Source: Ruminococcaceae bacterium UBA4871 (GTDB taxonomy: Bacteria > Bacillota > Clostridia > Oscillospirales > Acutalibacteraceae). Taken from it: a stretch of 20,031 bases of DNA. The position numbers and the translations under genes were made by a program. Where the stretch lies: positions 87,211 to 107,241 of the forward strand of contig DHDR01000022.1 of the NCBI GenBank assembly GCA_002399445.1. The letters run 5' to 3'. A model generated the notes under the pieces. It was not told the DNA's origin. It saw only the letters and a program-made list of their open reading frames with translations, and ran no database searches. This document shows, piece after piece, positions 1 to 7,264 of the stretch (position 1 is the stretch's first letter; each line of letters starts with the position of its first letter).

Positions 1-42
1 TTGCATACCAGCAGATATTTTTCCCGCAAGAGTAAAATTCAT
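1..42 (-). CDS. 5' end of an unidentified gene leaving the left edge
   Basis: An ATG at position 42 on the minus strand opens a frame that stays open to the window edge (14 codons, MNFTLAGKISAGMQ). A purine-rich AAAAAGGG lies about 8 bases upstream as a possible ribosome binding site. The gene would be transcribed divergently from ftsH. Too little is visible to name the product, and a chance open frame this short is quite possible. Confidence 0.35.
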   Translation of the reverse strand, partial: MNFTLAGKISAGMQ

Positions 43-115
43 ATCAAATACCCTTTTTCTATTATTCTAATACTTCTACTTCCAAAATAATGTGATAGCA
101 ATCCCGCAAAATTTG

Positions 116-124
116 TGGTATGAT
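116..124 (+). promoter_or_regulatory. Possible extended -10 promoter for ftsH
   Basis: TGGTATGAT matches the extended -10 form TGnTATAAT at five of six core bases, about 100 bases upstream of the ftsH start. No good -35 box is visible at 16-18 bases, which is tolerated for extended -10 promoters. Assignment is by position and pattern only. Confidence 0.35.
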
Positions 125-223
125 GATTACAATAGTCCTGCCTTATAATTTCACGCCTTGCATTGCGACTAGTGTGCACAGATATTTGGAATGTATGCTG
201 GTTGTCAGGGGAAAGGAAATGTG

Positions 224-2203
224 ATGAAAGAACAGAAAAATCCCAAAAAACAGATGATTGTTTTTTATACAGTTGTTATTTTGCTGATTGCTGTGCTGAA
301 TCTGGTTGTGTTTCCATCCATTACGCGGCCAAAGACCACAGAAGTGAATTATGCTGCTTTTTTGAAAATGGTCGATGATGGTCAGGTTACCAAGGTGAAT
401 ATTGACCGTACCAATATGAAAATTACCTTCGTTGCAAAGGGCCGTGTTCCGGCTGTTGGTTCATCCGCTACTTCTGCGGCATCGTCTGCATCGGGCATCC
501 TGTCACCTGTTGCACCAATAGAGGATAAAAATGCGGAGCATACTTATGTCACAGGCGTCATGCCGGATGAAAAGCTGACAGAGCGGCTGCTGAAAAAAGG
601 AAATATTCAATTTACAGCAGATATTCCGCAGGCCACTTCACCGCTGATGACGGTCGTGGTTGATTTGATTATTCCGTTTGCGCTGATGTTTTTTGCGGGG
701 TGGATTTTTCTGCGCTGGATGCAGAAAAAAGTTGGCGGACCCGGTTCCATGGCTTTTGGCAAAAGCAATGCCAAAATTTATGTAGAAGCACAGACTGGAA
801 AAACCTTTAAGGACGTAGCAGGGGAGGATGAAGCCAAGGAAGCCTTGGTCGAAATTGTCGATTTCCTTCATAATCCGCAGAAATATGCAGAAATCGGTGC
901 CACTTTGCCTAAGGGTGCATTGCTGGTTGGCCCTCCCGGCACTGGCAAAACATTGTTGGCACAGGCTGTGGCCGGAGAAGCACGTGTACCATTTTTTTCA
1001 ATTTCCGGTTCGGAATTTGTGGAAATGTTTGTTGGAATGGGTGCTGCAAAAGTGCGTGACCTGTTTAAACAAGCACAGCAGAAGGCCCCTTGTATTGTTT
1101 TTATCGATGAAATTGATACGATCGGAAAATCAAGGGACAACAGTCTTTCAACCAATGATGAACGTGAGCAGACGCTGAACCAGCTGCTGACGGAAATGGA
1201 TGGCTTCGACAGCCGCAAGGGTGTTGTCATTTTGGCAGCTACAAACCGGCCGGAAAGTCTCGATAAAGCGTTGCTTCGTCCGGGCCGTTTTGACCGGCGT
1301 ATTCCCGTGGAACTCCCCGACCTGAAAGGCCGAGAGGCAATTTTGAAAGTTCATGCAAAGGATATTAAAATTGGTCCGGATGTGGACTACAATGCAATTG
1401 CGCGTGCAACTGCAGGAGCCTCTGGAGCTGAGCTGGCCAATATTATTAATGAAGCAGCGCTGCGTGCGGTAAAATGCGGCCGCAAATCCGTGATTCAGGA
1501 AGACATGGAGGAAAGTGTAGAGACCGTCATTGCCGGTTATCAGCGCAAAGGTGCGGTCATTCCGCCAAAGGAAAAGAAAATTATTGCTTATCATGAAACA
1601 GGACATGCGCTTGTGGCAGCAATGCAGAAAGGAACGGCGCCTGTTACAAAGATCACCATCATTCCACGTACCAGTGGTGCACTTGGTTACACAATGCAGG
1701 TGGATGAGGGCGAAAAGACACTGATGAGTAAAACGGACTGTCTGGAAACAATTACAACTCTCTGTGGCGGACGTGCGGCGGAGGAGTTGGTTTTCGGAGA
1801 TTCGACTTCAGGTGCCAGCAATGATATTGAAAAAGCCACAAAATTGACGCGGGCTATGATCACACGTTTTGGCATGAGTGACGATTTCGGAATGGTTGCG
1901 ATGGAAACGGTGCAGGACAAATATTTGAGCGGAAATACTTCCCTGACCTGTTCGCCGGACACTGCTGCGAAGATTGATGCAGATGTGCAGCGCATTATTA
2001 AACAGCAGCATGACAAAGCTTCTCATATCCTGAAAGAAAATTTACCCAAACTTCATGAAATTGCCAAATATCTGTTGGAGAAAGAGTCTATCACTGGCGA
2101 CGAATTTATGAAGATTCTGAAACAGGAGCCGGAAAAGCTGAAGGACAGCGGAGAGGAAATTGGACTGCTGCAGGATGAAACGGACAATAATGAGAAAAAC
2201 TAA
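224..2203 (+). CDS. ftsH: ATP-dependent zinc metalloprotease FtsH
   Basis: Membrane-anchored AAA+ protease that unfolds and degrades membrane and short-lived cytosolic proteins as a hexamer. The 659-residue product has a transmembrane segment at about 11-30, an extracytoplasmic domain, a second transmembrane segment at about 145-165, an AAA+ module and a C-terminal peptidase. Visible motifs are Walker A GPPGTGKT (236-243), Walker B IVFIDEID, the second region of homology around ATNRPESLDKALLRPGRFDRR-like sequence, and the zinc site HETGH (H457, E458, H461), with a later Asp in SGASNDIEKAT as the probable third ligand. ATG 224 was chosen because GGGGAAAGG sits just upstream; an in-frame ATG at 191 lacks such a site and GTG 221 is an alternative. 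Two departures from textbook FtsH are visible: a Ser/Ala-rich insert (about residues 80-93) in the external domain, and FVGMGAAK with IGKSRD where FVGVGASR and VGRxRG are usual. It may therefore be a second, divergent FtsH paralog. Confidence 0.95.
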   Translation: MKEQKNPKKQMIVFYTVVILLIAVLNLVVFPSITRPKTTEVNYAAFLKMVDDGQVTKVNIDRTNMKITFVAKGRVPAVGSSATSAASSASGILSPVAPIEDKNAEHTYVTGVMPDEKLTERLLKKGNIQFTADIPQATSPLMTVVVDLIIPFALMFFAGWIFLRWMQKKVGGPGSMAFGKSNAKIYVEAQTGKTFKDVAGEDEAKEALVEIVDFLHNPQKYAEIGATLPKGALLVGPPGTGKTLLAQAVAGEARVPFFSISGSEFVEMFVGMGAAKVRDLFKQAQQKAPCIVFIDEIDTIGKSRDNSLSTNDEREQTLNQLLTEMDGFDSRKGVVILAATNRPESLDKALLRPGRFDRRIPVELPDLKGREAILKVHAKDIKIGPDVDYNAIARATAGASGAELANIINEAALRAVKCGRKSVIQEDMEESVETVIAGYQRKGAVIPPKEKKIIAYHETGHALVAAMQKGTAPVTKITIIPRTSGALGYTMQVDEGEKTLMSKTDCLETITTLCGGRAAEELVFGDSTSGASNDIEKATKLTRAMITRFGMSDDFGMVAMETVQDKYLSGNTSLTCSPDTAAKIDADVQRIIKQQHDKASHILKENLPKLHEIAKYLLEKESITGDEFMKILKQEPEKLKDSGEEIGLLQDETDNNEKN

Positions 2204-2467
2204 TTTTACCTTACAATTTCATTGAAAGGTTTCATCATTACAGTTATCAGTTTTACATACTGTGCAGTGGTGGCGGGTCTGCAGCAAGGGAAAAAAACTT
2301 ATCGCTTTTCTGAAGACCTGTTTTATGCATGATGTGAAAAGAAAGGTTTCAAAGTTGAGCCTTCGCTGCAACGGATGTATCAAAAAATGTTTACCCGTTC
2401 ATTTAACAAATTTATTTTAAACTTAAACGACATGAAAAAATTATGCAGACAGCAAAGGCAGATTTGA
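2204..2467 (+). pseudogene. Possible broken small gene between ftsH and its terminator
   Basis: A single reading frame, in phase with ftsH, runs from just after the ftsH stop to TGA at 2465-2467, interrupted once by TGA at 2330-2332. It would encode about 80 residues, including SEDLFYA before the stop and CEKKGFKVEPSLQRMY after it. The final TGA lies 13 bases before the terminator hairpin at 2481, as expected for the last gene of a transcript. No convincing start codon with a ribosome binding site is present. A nonsense-mutated gene (TGG to TGA would restore Trp) is the simplest reading. Recoding at the TGA or chance are alternatives. No family was recognised. Confidence 0.25.
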
Positions 2468-2480
2468 GTGTCGGCATTAA

Positions 2481-2536
2481 ACAAACGACTGCAACCCATG
2501 CATTATACAGGGTTTGCAGCCGTTTGTTTATTTTTT
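2481..2536 (+). terminator. Intrinsic terminator downstream of ftsH
   Basis: Arms at 2481-2497 and 2510-2527 pair over about 17 bp (ACAAACG.CTGCAA.CCC against GGGTTTGCAG.CGTTTGT) with one mismatch and one bulge. The second arm runs into TTTATTTTTT. The other strand has a weaker T-rich tail (TTTGTTTAA), so it may also stop transcription coming from the DUF4250-like gene. Confidence 0.85.
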
Positions 2537-2542
2537 CGCCGG

Positions 2543-2719
2543 TTAAATGAATTGATTACACTTATCATCATATATATAATCAATGGCAGCAAGTTTCTTT
2601 TCAAGCTCTGACTGGTGAATTTCCAGACTGCTGCAAAGCTCTTTCAGACTGGAATCCCTGTCACGCAGGCGCGTGTTTATAAAACTGAGCAAGATGGCCG
2701 GATCATTTGGTAACTGCAT
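2543..2719 (-). CDS. DUF4250-like small protein
   Basis: A 58-residue frame on the minus strand begins MQLPNDPAILLSFINTRLRD and ends DYIYDDKCNQFI. The pattern of an N-terminal LPxDPxxLLSFINTxLRD, a central acidic helix with a conserved LxELC, and a C-terminal YxYDxxxNQF matches my recollection of the DUF4250 family, small cytosolic proteins of unknown function common in Clostridia. AAAGGAAG lies about 8 bases before the ATG at 2719 and a -10/-35 pair lies further upstream. It converges on ftsH across a shared terminator. The gene is short enough for length filters to miss. Function is unknown. Confidence 0.8.
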   Translation of the reverse strand: MQLPNDPAILLSFINTRLRDRDSSLKELCSSLEIHQSELEKKLAAIDYIYDDKCNQFI

Positions 2720-2750
2720 ATCTTTTCAACACTTCCTTTCACATTTTTTC

Positions 2751-2779
2751 AGTATACTGTATTTTACTTACCAGCGCAA
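2751..2779 (-). promoter_or_regulatory. Promoter of the DUF4250-like gene
   Basis: On the minus strand TTGCGC (2774-2779) and TATACT (2751-2756) are separated by 17 bases, about 30 bases before the start codon. The -10 sits inside a perfect palindrome, CAGTATACTG. Confidence 0.5.
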
Positions 2780-2851
2780 GGCGCATAGATTTTTAAACAT
2801 TGCGCCATGTGCTATGTTTGTATTTATCATACAAATTATTTTTAAAATATG

Positions 2852-2881
2852 TTTACTTTTTATACACAAATAAAGTATAAT
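2852..2881 (+). promoter_or_regulatory. Promoter of hppA
   Basis: TTTACT (2852-2857) and a perfect TATAAT (2876-2881) are separated by 18 bases in AT-rich DNA, about 50 bases upstream of the hppA start. No leader structure is evident between it and the gene. Confidence 0.6.
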
Positions 2882-2933
2882 GAAGGTAAAGTGAAAGCCA
2901 AATAAAATTTGTTTCCAAGGGGAGGCCATAGTA

Positions 2934-5057
2934 ATGCTCGTATATTTAGCACCTGCCGGGGCAGTCATTGCACTGCTGTTTGCATTATTCCTAACGCATC
3001 GGGTTCATCAGGCAGATGAAGGTACCGACAAGATGAAAAAAATTTCAGCAGCGGTGAGGAGGGGTGCAAATGCCTATTTGAAACGTCAATACACTGGTGT
3101 TGCTATTTTCTTCGCTGTTATGTTTGTCGTGCTGTTTATTATGGCCGCATGTGGGTTCCTCACCTATTTTGTCCCGTTTGCATTTGTTACTGGCGGCTTT
3201 TTTTCTGGTCTGTCTGGATTTATCGGGATGCATATTGCGACTTCAGCAAATGCGCGTACGGCAAATTCGGCCAGCAAAAGCCTGAATTCCGGACTGAAGG
3301 TTGCTTTTTCGGCCGGCGGTGTTATGGGATTTGTGGTAGTCGGTCTTGGGTTGGTCGATATCTCGTTTTGGTTCTTTTTCCTCAAATGGTACTACTCGAA
3401 CCCGGCAGTGCTTGGCCTTTCTGCAAATGCAGGTGCAGCAGCCATTGAGGCAGCGCAGGTGCAGGCAATCACCAGTGCAATGCTTACCTTTGGAATGGGT
3501 GCTTCCAGCATGGCGCTCTTTGCCCGTGTCGGAGGCGGAATTTTCACCAAAGCAGCAGATGTTGGTGCAGACCTTGTTGGCAAAGTCGAAATTGGAATCC
3601 CTGAAGATGATCCGCGCAATCCTGCCGTAATTGCGGACAATGTTGGAGACAATGTTGGAGATGTTGCCGGCATGGGAGCTGATCTGTATGAATCTTATGT
3701 TGGTTCCATTATTTCTACCGCAGCACTTGCTGTTGCGGCCGGATATGGATTTCAAGGCGTGTCCATTCCAATGGGTATGGCCGCAATCGGCATTCTCGCT
3801 TCCATCGTTGGCACCTTCTTTGTTAAAACCAAAGAAGGTGCTTCGCAAAAGAATTTACTGGCAGCGCTACGCCGCGGTATAGGTATCAGTGCAGGGATTA
3901 TTACAGTGTTGGCCTTTCCACTCATTTGGTTTGGTCTTGGAAGCAAGCATATTGGATTATATGCAGCTGTCATTTCCGGACTTTTAGCCGGTATCCTGAT
4001 TGGAACTTTTACAGAATATTTTACCAGTGATACCTATAAACCGCTCCGCAGGCTGGCATCCTCCAGTCAAACAGGAGCCGCGACTGTTATTATTGACGGC
4101 TTAAGTTTAGGAATGAAATCCACGGCAGCTCCAGTAGTGATTGTAGGAATATCTGTTTTAGTCAGCTACTTTGCTTCGGGCGGTGCACAGTCTTATAATC
4201 TTGGCCTTTATGGAATTGGACTTTCAGCAGTAGGGATGCTGGCAACTCTTGGCATTACACTGGCAACTGATGCTTATGGACCTGTTGCGGATAATGCAGG
4301 TGGAATTGCCGAAATGGCAGGTTTGGATGAGACCGTGCGTGAGCGTACAGACGCTCTGGACAGCCTTGGCAATACAACAGCAGCGACTGGAAAAGGCTTT
4401 GCAATTGGTTCTGCTGCATTGACAGCACTGGCTCTGATTGCTTCCTATATCAGTGAAGTCAAAGTGCGCGATCCACACTTCGTGTTTAACTTAAATATTA
4501 CAAGTCCACAGGTGCTGGTTGGCTTGTTTATCGGGGCTGCGCTGCCATTTATGTTTGCTGCGCTCACCATGGCAGCTGTCGGAAAATCAGCAGAGAGTAT
4601 TGTTCTAGAAGTCCGTCGTCAGTTCCATGAAATCAAAGGCCTTCTGGAGGGTAAAGCAGAACCGGACTATGAAACTTGTGTGGATATGTGTACCCGTTCT
4701 GCGCAGAAGCAGATGATTGCTCCGGCATTGATGGCAGTCATTATGCCAATTGTGGTTGGACTGCTGTTGGGTGTCAATGGAGTTTGCGGCATGCTGGCGG
4801 GTGCTACGGCGGCTGGTTTTATTCTTGCCATTATGATGGCAAATGCCGGCGGTGCTTGGGATAATGCTAAGAAATATATTGAGGCAGGCAACTTTGGCGG
4901 CAAGGGAAGCGCAAACCATAAAGCAGCAGTTGTGGGAGACACGGTCGGTGATCCGTTTAAGGACACCAGCGGACCTTCTATTAATATTCTTATTAAGTTG
5001 CTGTCTATGGTTTCCATTGTATTCAGTGGGTTGATCATCTCTTATCATTTGCTTTAA
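2934..5057 (+). CDS. hppA: Membrane-bound ion-translocating pyrophosphatase
   Basis: Integral membrane pump that hydrolyses pyrophosphate and uses the energy to move Na+ and/or H+ out of the cytoplasm. The 707-residue product has the family's usual size and many hydrophobic segments (about 16 expected). The catalytic region DVGADLVGKVEIGIPEDDPRNP followed by DNVGDNVGDVAGMGADLYES carries the Mg-pyrophosphate-binding aspartates, and a second acidic site GDTVGDPFKDTSGPS lies near the C-terminus. The diagnostic segment reads GNTTAATGKGF, with A483 and G486 at the positions that are Lys and Thr in potassium-independent enzymes. This places it in the K+-dependent group, whose bacterial members are mostly Na+ pumps; the ion is inference. 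The start has AGGGGAGG about 9 bases upstream. It is monocistronic, with its own promoter and terminator. Confidence 0.96.
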   Translation: MLVYLAPAGAVIALLFALFLTHRVHQADEGTDKMKKISAAVRRGANAYLKRQYTGVAIFFAVMFVVLFIMAACGFLTYFVPFAFVTGGFFSGLSGFIGMHIATSANARTANSASKSLNSGLKVAFSAGGVMGFVVVGLGLVDISFWFFFLKWYYSNPAVLGLSANAGAAAIEAAQVQAITSAMLTFGMGASSMALFARVGGGIFTKAADVGADLVGKVEIGIPEDDPRNPAVIADNVGDNVGDVAGMGADLYESYVGSIISTAALAVAAGYGFQGVSIPMGMAAIGILASIVGTFFVKTKEGASQKNLLAALRRGIGISAGIITVLAFPLIWFGLGSKHIGLYAAVISGLLAGILIGTFTEYFTSDTYKPLRRLASSSQTGAATVIIDGLSLGMKSTAAPVVIVGISVLVSYFASGGAQSYNLGLYGIGLSAVGMLATLGITLATDAYGPVADNAGGIAEMAGLDETVRERTDALDSLGNTTAATGKGFAIGSAALTALALIASYISEVKVRDPHFVFNLNITSPQVLVGLFIGAALPFMFAALTMAAVGKSAESIVLEVRRQFHEIKGLLEGKAEPDYETCVDMCTRSAQKQMIAPALMAVIMPIVVGLLLGVNGVCGMLAGATAAGFILAIMMANAGGAWDNAKKYIEAGNFGGKGSANHKAAVVGDTVGDPFKDTSGPSINILIKLLSMVSIVFSGLIISYHLL

Positions 5058-5082
5058 AAAATTGAAAGTAAGTGTTCATCTC

Positions 5083-5121
5083 AAAATCGGAACTTGCCTG
5101 TTTTGCAAGTCCCGATTTTTT
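5083..5121 (+). terminator. Intrinsic terminator of hppA
   Basis: AAAATCGGAACTTGC (5083-5097) pairs with GCAAGTCCCGATTTT (5104-5118) with one mismatch and a 6-base loop, followed by a T run to 5121. It lies 25 bases after the hppA stop. Confidence 0.9.
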
Positions 5122-5126
5122 GCGTC

Positions 5127-5155
5127 TTGCGTTTTCGGGAGGTTTGCCCTATACT
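5127..5155 (+). promoter_or_regulatory. Possible promoter of the YjbQ-family gene
   Basis: TATACT (5150-5155) is preceded at 17 bases by a weak TTGCGT (5127-5132). It lies directly after the hppA terminator and about 60 bases before the next start. Confidence 0.35.
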
Positions 5156-5215
5156 TATTTATAAAGAAACAGCATTGCCCTATAGAAAGGTAAAGCAGAA
5201 ATGGAGGCATAAAGT

Positions 5216-5608
5216 TTGCTGTATTCATATGAAATAGAAACCGACAGGGAGGGTTTCTATGAAATCACGGATATGGTTCGTGATGCCCTGAAAAAAAGCA
5301 ATGTGCAGTCAGGTATTTGTATGGTCTATTGTGTACACACCACTGCCGGAATCACAATAAACGAAAATGCAGATCCGGATGTTGTGCGGGACTTAATGTT
5401 TGCTTTGGATCAAACTTTTCCAGAACGGCCGGAGTTTCGACACAGAGAAGGAAATTCCGCAGCTCATCTCAAATCTTCTGTGATTGGCTGCAGTGTTTCC
5501 ATACCAATAGAAAACAGCTGTCTATCATTGGGAACTTGGCAAGGAATTTATTTCTGTGAATTTGACGGGCCACGTCACCGCCGCTTTACTGTTAAAGTGC
5601 TTGGCTGA
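5216..5608 (+). CDS. yjbQ: YjbQ family protein (UPF0047)
   Basis: Small cytosolic protein of the YjbQ/UPF0047 family, whose members show weak thiamine-phosphate synthase activity; the physiological role is not settled. The 130-residue product has the family hallmarks: HTTAGITINENADPDVVRD in the first half, NSAAHLKSSVIGCSVSIPI in the middle, and LGTWQGIYFCEFDGPRHRR near the end, with the conserved histidines and the E/D pair thought to bind metal and ligand. The TTG at 5216 is chosen because GGAGG lies 8 bases upstream and no ATG fits. It stands alone between hppA and the NUDIX gene. Family assignment is firm, biochemical function is not. Confidence 0.92.
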   Translation: MLYSYEIETDREGFYEITDMVRDALKKSNVQSGICMVYCVHTTAGITINENADPDVVRDLMFALDQTFPERPEFRHREGNSAAHLKSSVIGCSVSIPIENSCLSLGTWQGIYFCEFDGPRHRRFTVKVLG

Positions 5609-5846
5609 ACCTGAGAAGTGATTGCTCCCACACTATTTTAACGCAACTATTAGTTGCACTGCAAAAATTTGATCACTTAAATATAACACGGAAACATATG
5701 CTGCCATATTTTTACAAGCTGATTTTTAAATATAAAAGTGTTTACCTTTAAAAATGTAAAGCTAAAATACTTGCTTTTTTATGACAAAAAAACCGCATAT
5801 TCATCAGAAAAATCCATATTGTAAAGGATAATAGCATTACAAGGTG

Positions 5847-6446
5847 ATGATCATTACGCCAGAATTTCTTACAACTTATGACCAATATTTCAATATTAAA
5901 GGAGAAGAAGAGCGATCTCGTGTCCACACAAAAGGACTGTGGCATGCAGTTGTACACTGCTGGGTGATTTCCCACCGCAAAGATGGCTGTTGGATTTGGT
6001 TCCAGAAGCGTGCTCATACCAAAACAGCGTTTCCGGATTATTATGATACGGCAGTCGGAGGGCACATTCGTGCAGGGGAACCGCCGATTCGTGCGGTGCT
6101 GCGGGAGATACAGGAAGAAATCGGTTTGCAGTTGAAGGCCGAACAGCTGCAGCTGCTGGGTGTTACGAAGGAAGATGCCGTTTTTGCAGGAAGCCCGTTT
6201 CTTGACCGTGAATTTTGTTTTGCTTTTTCTTTTGAAGAAGCAGCTCCGCAGTTTTGTTTGGGCGAGGAAGTAGACGATATGGTTCGTATCCGCCTCTCTG
6301 ACCTGCGGGAAAAAGAAATATATGGTGCGAAGATAGTTCCTGCAGTTTCGGTGTCCCATGGTGAAATGCTGTTGAGAGCAGATCAATTTTGTATTCATCC
6401 CGGCGAATTTGAACATTTGATTTTACCCAGATTGGAGGTATCATGA
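5847..6446 (+). CDS. NUDIX hydrolase
   Basis: Hydrolase of a nucleoside-diphosphate-type substrate, related by pattern to the isopentenyl-diphosphate-isomerase-like/YfcD branch (HGLWHAVVHCW-type segment seen here as KGLWHAVVHCW). The NUDIX box Gx5Ex7REUxEExGU is complete at residues 72-94 (GHIRAGEPPIRAVLREIQEE then IGL), so Mg-dependent catalysis is expected. The product has 199 residues, ordinary for the family. The start is uncertain: GTG 5844 and ATG 5847 are adjacent, AAGG lies only 2 bases before the ATG, and AAGGA at 5824 is rather far. The stop overlaps the next start, so the two genes are probably co-translated. Substrate cannot be deduced. Confidence 0.9.
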   Translation: MIITPEFLTTYDQYFNIKGEEERSRVHTKGLWHAVVHCWVISHRKDGCWIWFQKRAHTKTAFPDYYDTAVGGHIRAGEPPIRAVLREIQEEIGLQLKAEQLQLLGVTKEDAVFAGSPFLDREFCFAFSFEEAAPQFCLGEEVDDMVRIRLSDLREKEIYGAKIVPAVSVSHGEMLLRADQFCIHPGEFEHLILPRLEVS

Positions 6447-6700
6447 TGAAACGCCTATTTTTTCGTGGAGAGCATAAATTTCGTGTGGCAGAATTTTTCT
6501 TTGGCCGCCGCAGAGATTTCTGTGTCGAGGATTATATTCCCTATGTGGAACTTGAGGTCGTTTTGCAGGATGACGGTCGTTTTTCAGTATGGGGTAACCT
6601 GCCGGATGACGCGGACCTTTTACAGGACACCAGTCATGATCCGCATCACTTGGTGTCAAAAATTTTTCCGCTGGCTGATGAGATACTGGAGGAAGAATAG
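6443..6700 (+). CDS. Small protein of unknown function, coupled to the NUDIX gene
   Basis: An 85-residue product, rich in Phe and Arg at the N-terminus and acidic at the C-terminus (ADEILEEE end). ATG 6443 overlaps the NUDIX stop as ATGATGA, and GGAGG at 6435-6439 serves as its ribosome binding site; ATG 6446 is an equally possible start. No transmembrane segment, signal peptide or family motif was recognised. Tight overlap with the NUDIX hydrolase suggests a shared transcript and possibly a related job. Confidence 0.75.
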   Translation: MMKRLFFRGEHKFRVAEFFFGRRRDFCVEDYIPYVELEVVLQDDGRFSVWGNLPDDADLLQDTSHDPHHLVSKIFPLADEILEEE

Positions 6701-6750
6701 CCGCGGTCAGCAGAAGCAACTGGACCTTTTTGCTTTCAAACAATTTCTCC

Positions 6751-6779
6751 TTGCCTTTTTTCTATTTGAGGAGTATAAT
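6751..6779 (+). promoter_or_regulatory. Promoter for the gene at 6834
   Basis: TTGCCT (6751-6756) and a perfect TATAAT (6774-6779) with a 17-base spacer, about 55 bases before the GTG start. It implies the downstream gene is transcribed independently of the NUDIX pair. Confidence 0.65.
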
Positions 6780-6833
6780 CACCTCAATGTATTTTGTGCT
6801 TTTTGGTAAAGATTCTCTGAAGGGGGTATTCAT

Positions 6834-7139
6834 GTGGAACAGAAGAACAGCAAAAAGAATTTTTTTGAGCAGGCTAAAGAATTTGGTGGGATGATGGCCA
6901 ACCTTGGGAATAGTTTTGACCTTCCGACTCTGCTTACCGATTCTTTTTTGCAGACATATACACAATACCGCAATCTTACTGAATTGAAAAACGCCTGCGG
7001 AGGAAAAATCCAAACAATTGATGACTTTGAGAATTTGGAAGATACTTCTTTTCTCAGCCAGACAAATTTTCAAAGTGTGGAAGAAATGTTTCATAAAGCA
7101 ATGGAAGTTCATCTGGATTCTGTATTCAATGCGAACTGA
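6834..7139 (+). CDS. Small hypothetical protein
   Basis: A 101-residue soluble-looking product, with a Lys/Glu-rich start (MEQKNSKKNFFEQAKEFGGM), no membrane segment and an amphipathic C-terminal half. The start is GTG 6834, preceded at a good distance by AGGGGG; an overlapping ATG at 6832 opens only a short frame. It has its own near-consensus promoter and ends just before a strong terminator hairpin, so it is a complete single-gene unit. I do not recognise the family. Confidence 0.75.
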   Translation: MEQKNSKKNFFEQAKEFGGMMANLGNSFDLPTLLTDSFLQTYTQYRNLTELKNACGGKIQTIDDFENLEDTSFLSQTNFQSVEEMFHKAMEVHLDSVFNAN

Positions 7140-7172
7140 GTACACAATTTCACTTTTAGTTCATATGGAAGA

Positions 7173-7213
7173 AAGGAACCGCTGCACATGTGTTGTCTGT
7201 GCAGCGGTTCCTT
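7173..7213. terminator. Perfect 16-bp terminator hairpin between convergent genes
   Basis: AAGGAACCGCTGCACA (7173-7188) is exactly complementary to 7198-7213, with a 9-base loop. T-rich flanks exist on both strands but no long T run (TTCTTGT on the plus strand, TTTCTTCC on the minus). The position between the ends of the 6834 gene and the AraC-type gene suggests use in both directions. Confidence 0.75.
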
Positions 7214-7264
7214 CTTGTATATGAAAATGTGAAAGTAATTTTGAGCTACCGGAATAAATGAACT

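Noticed and set aside
3243..3848. 201-residue open frame on the minus strand inside hppA
   Set aside because: It lies wholly inside a clearly coding gene and its Cys/His/Asn-rich sequence has the look of an antisense shadow.
5654..5668. Terminator at GCAACTATTAGTTGC after the YjbQ-family gene
   Set aside because: The stem is only 6 bp and no T run follows, so it is too weak to call.
5748..6416. 222-residue minus-strand open frame over the NUDIX gene
   Set aside because: It overlaps a gene with a complete catalytic motif and has no ribosome binding site or family features.
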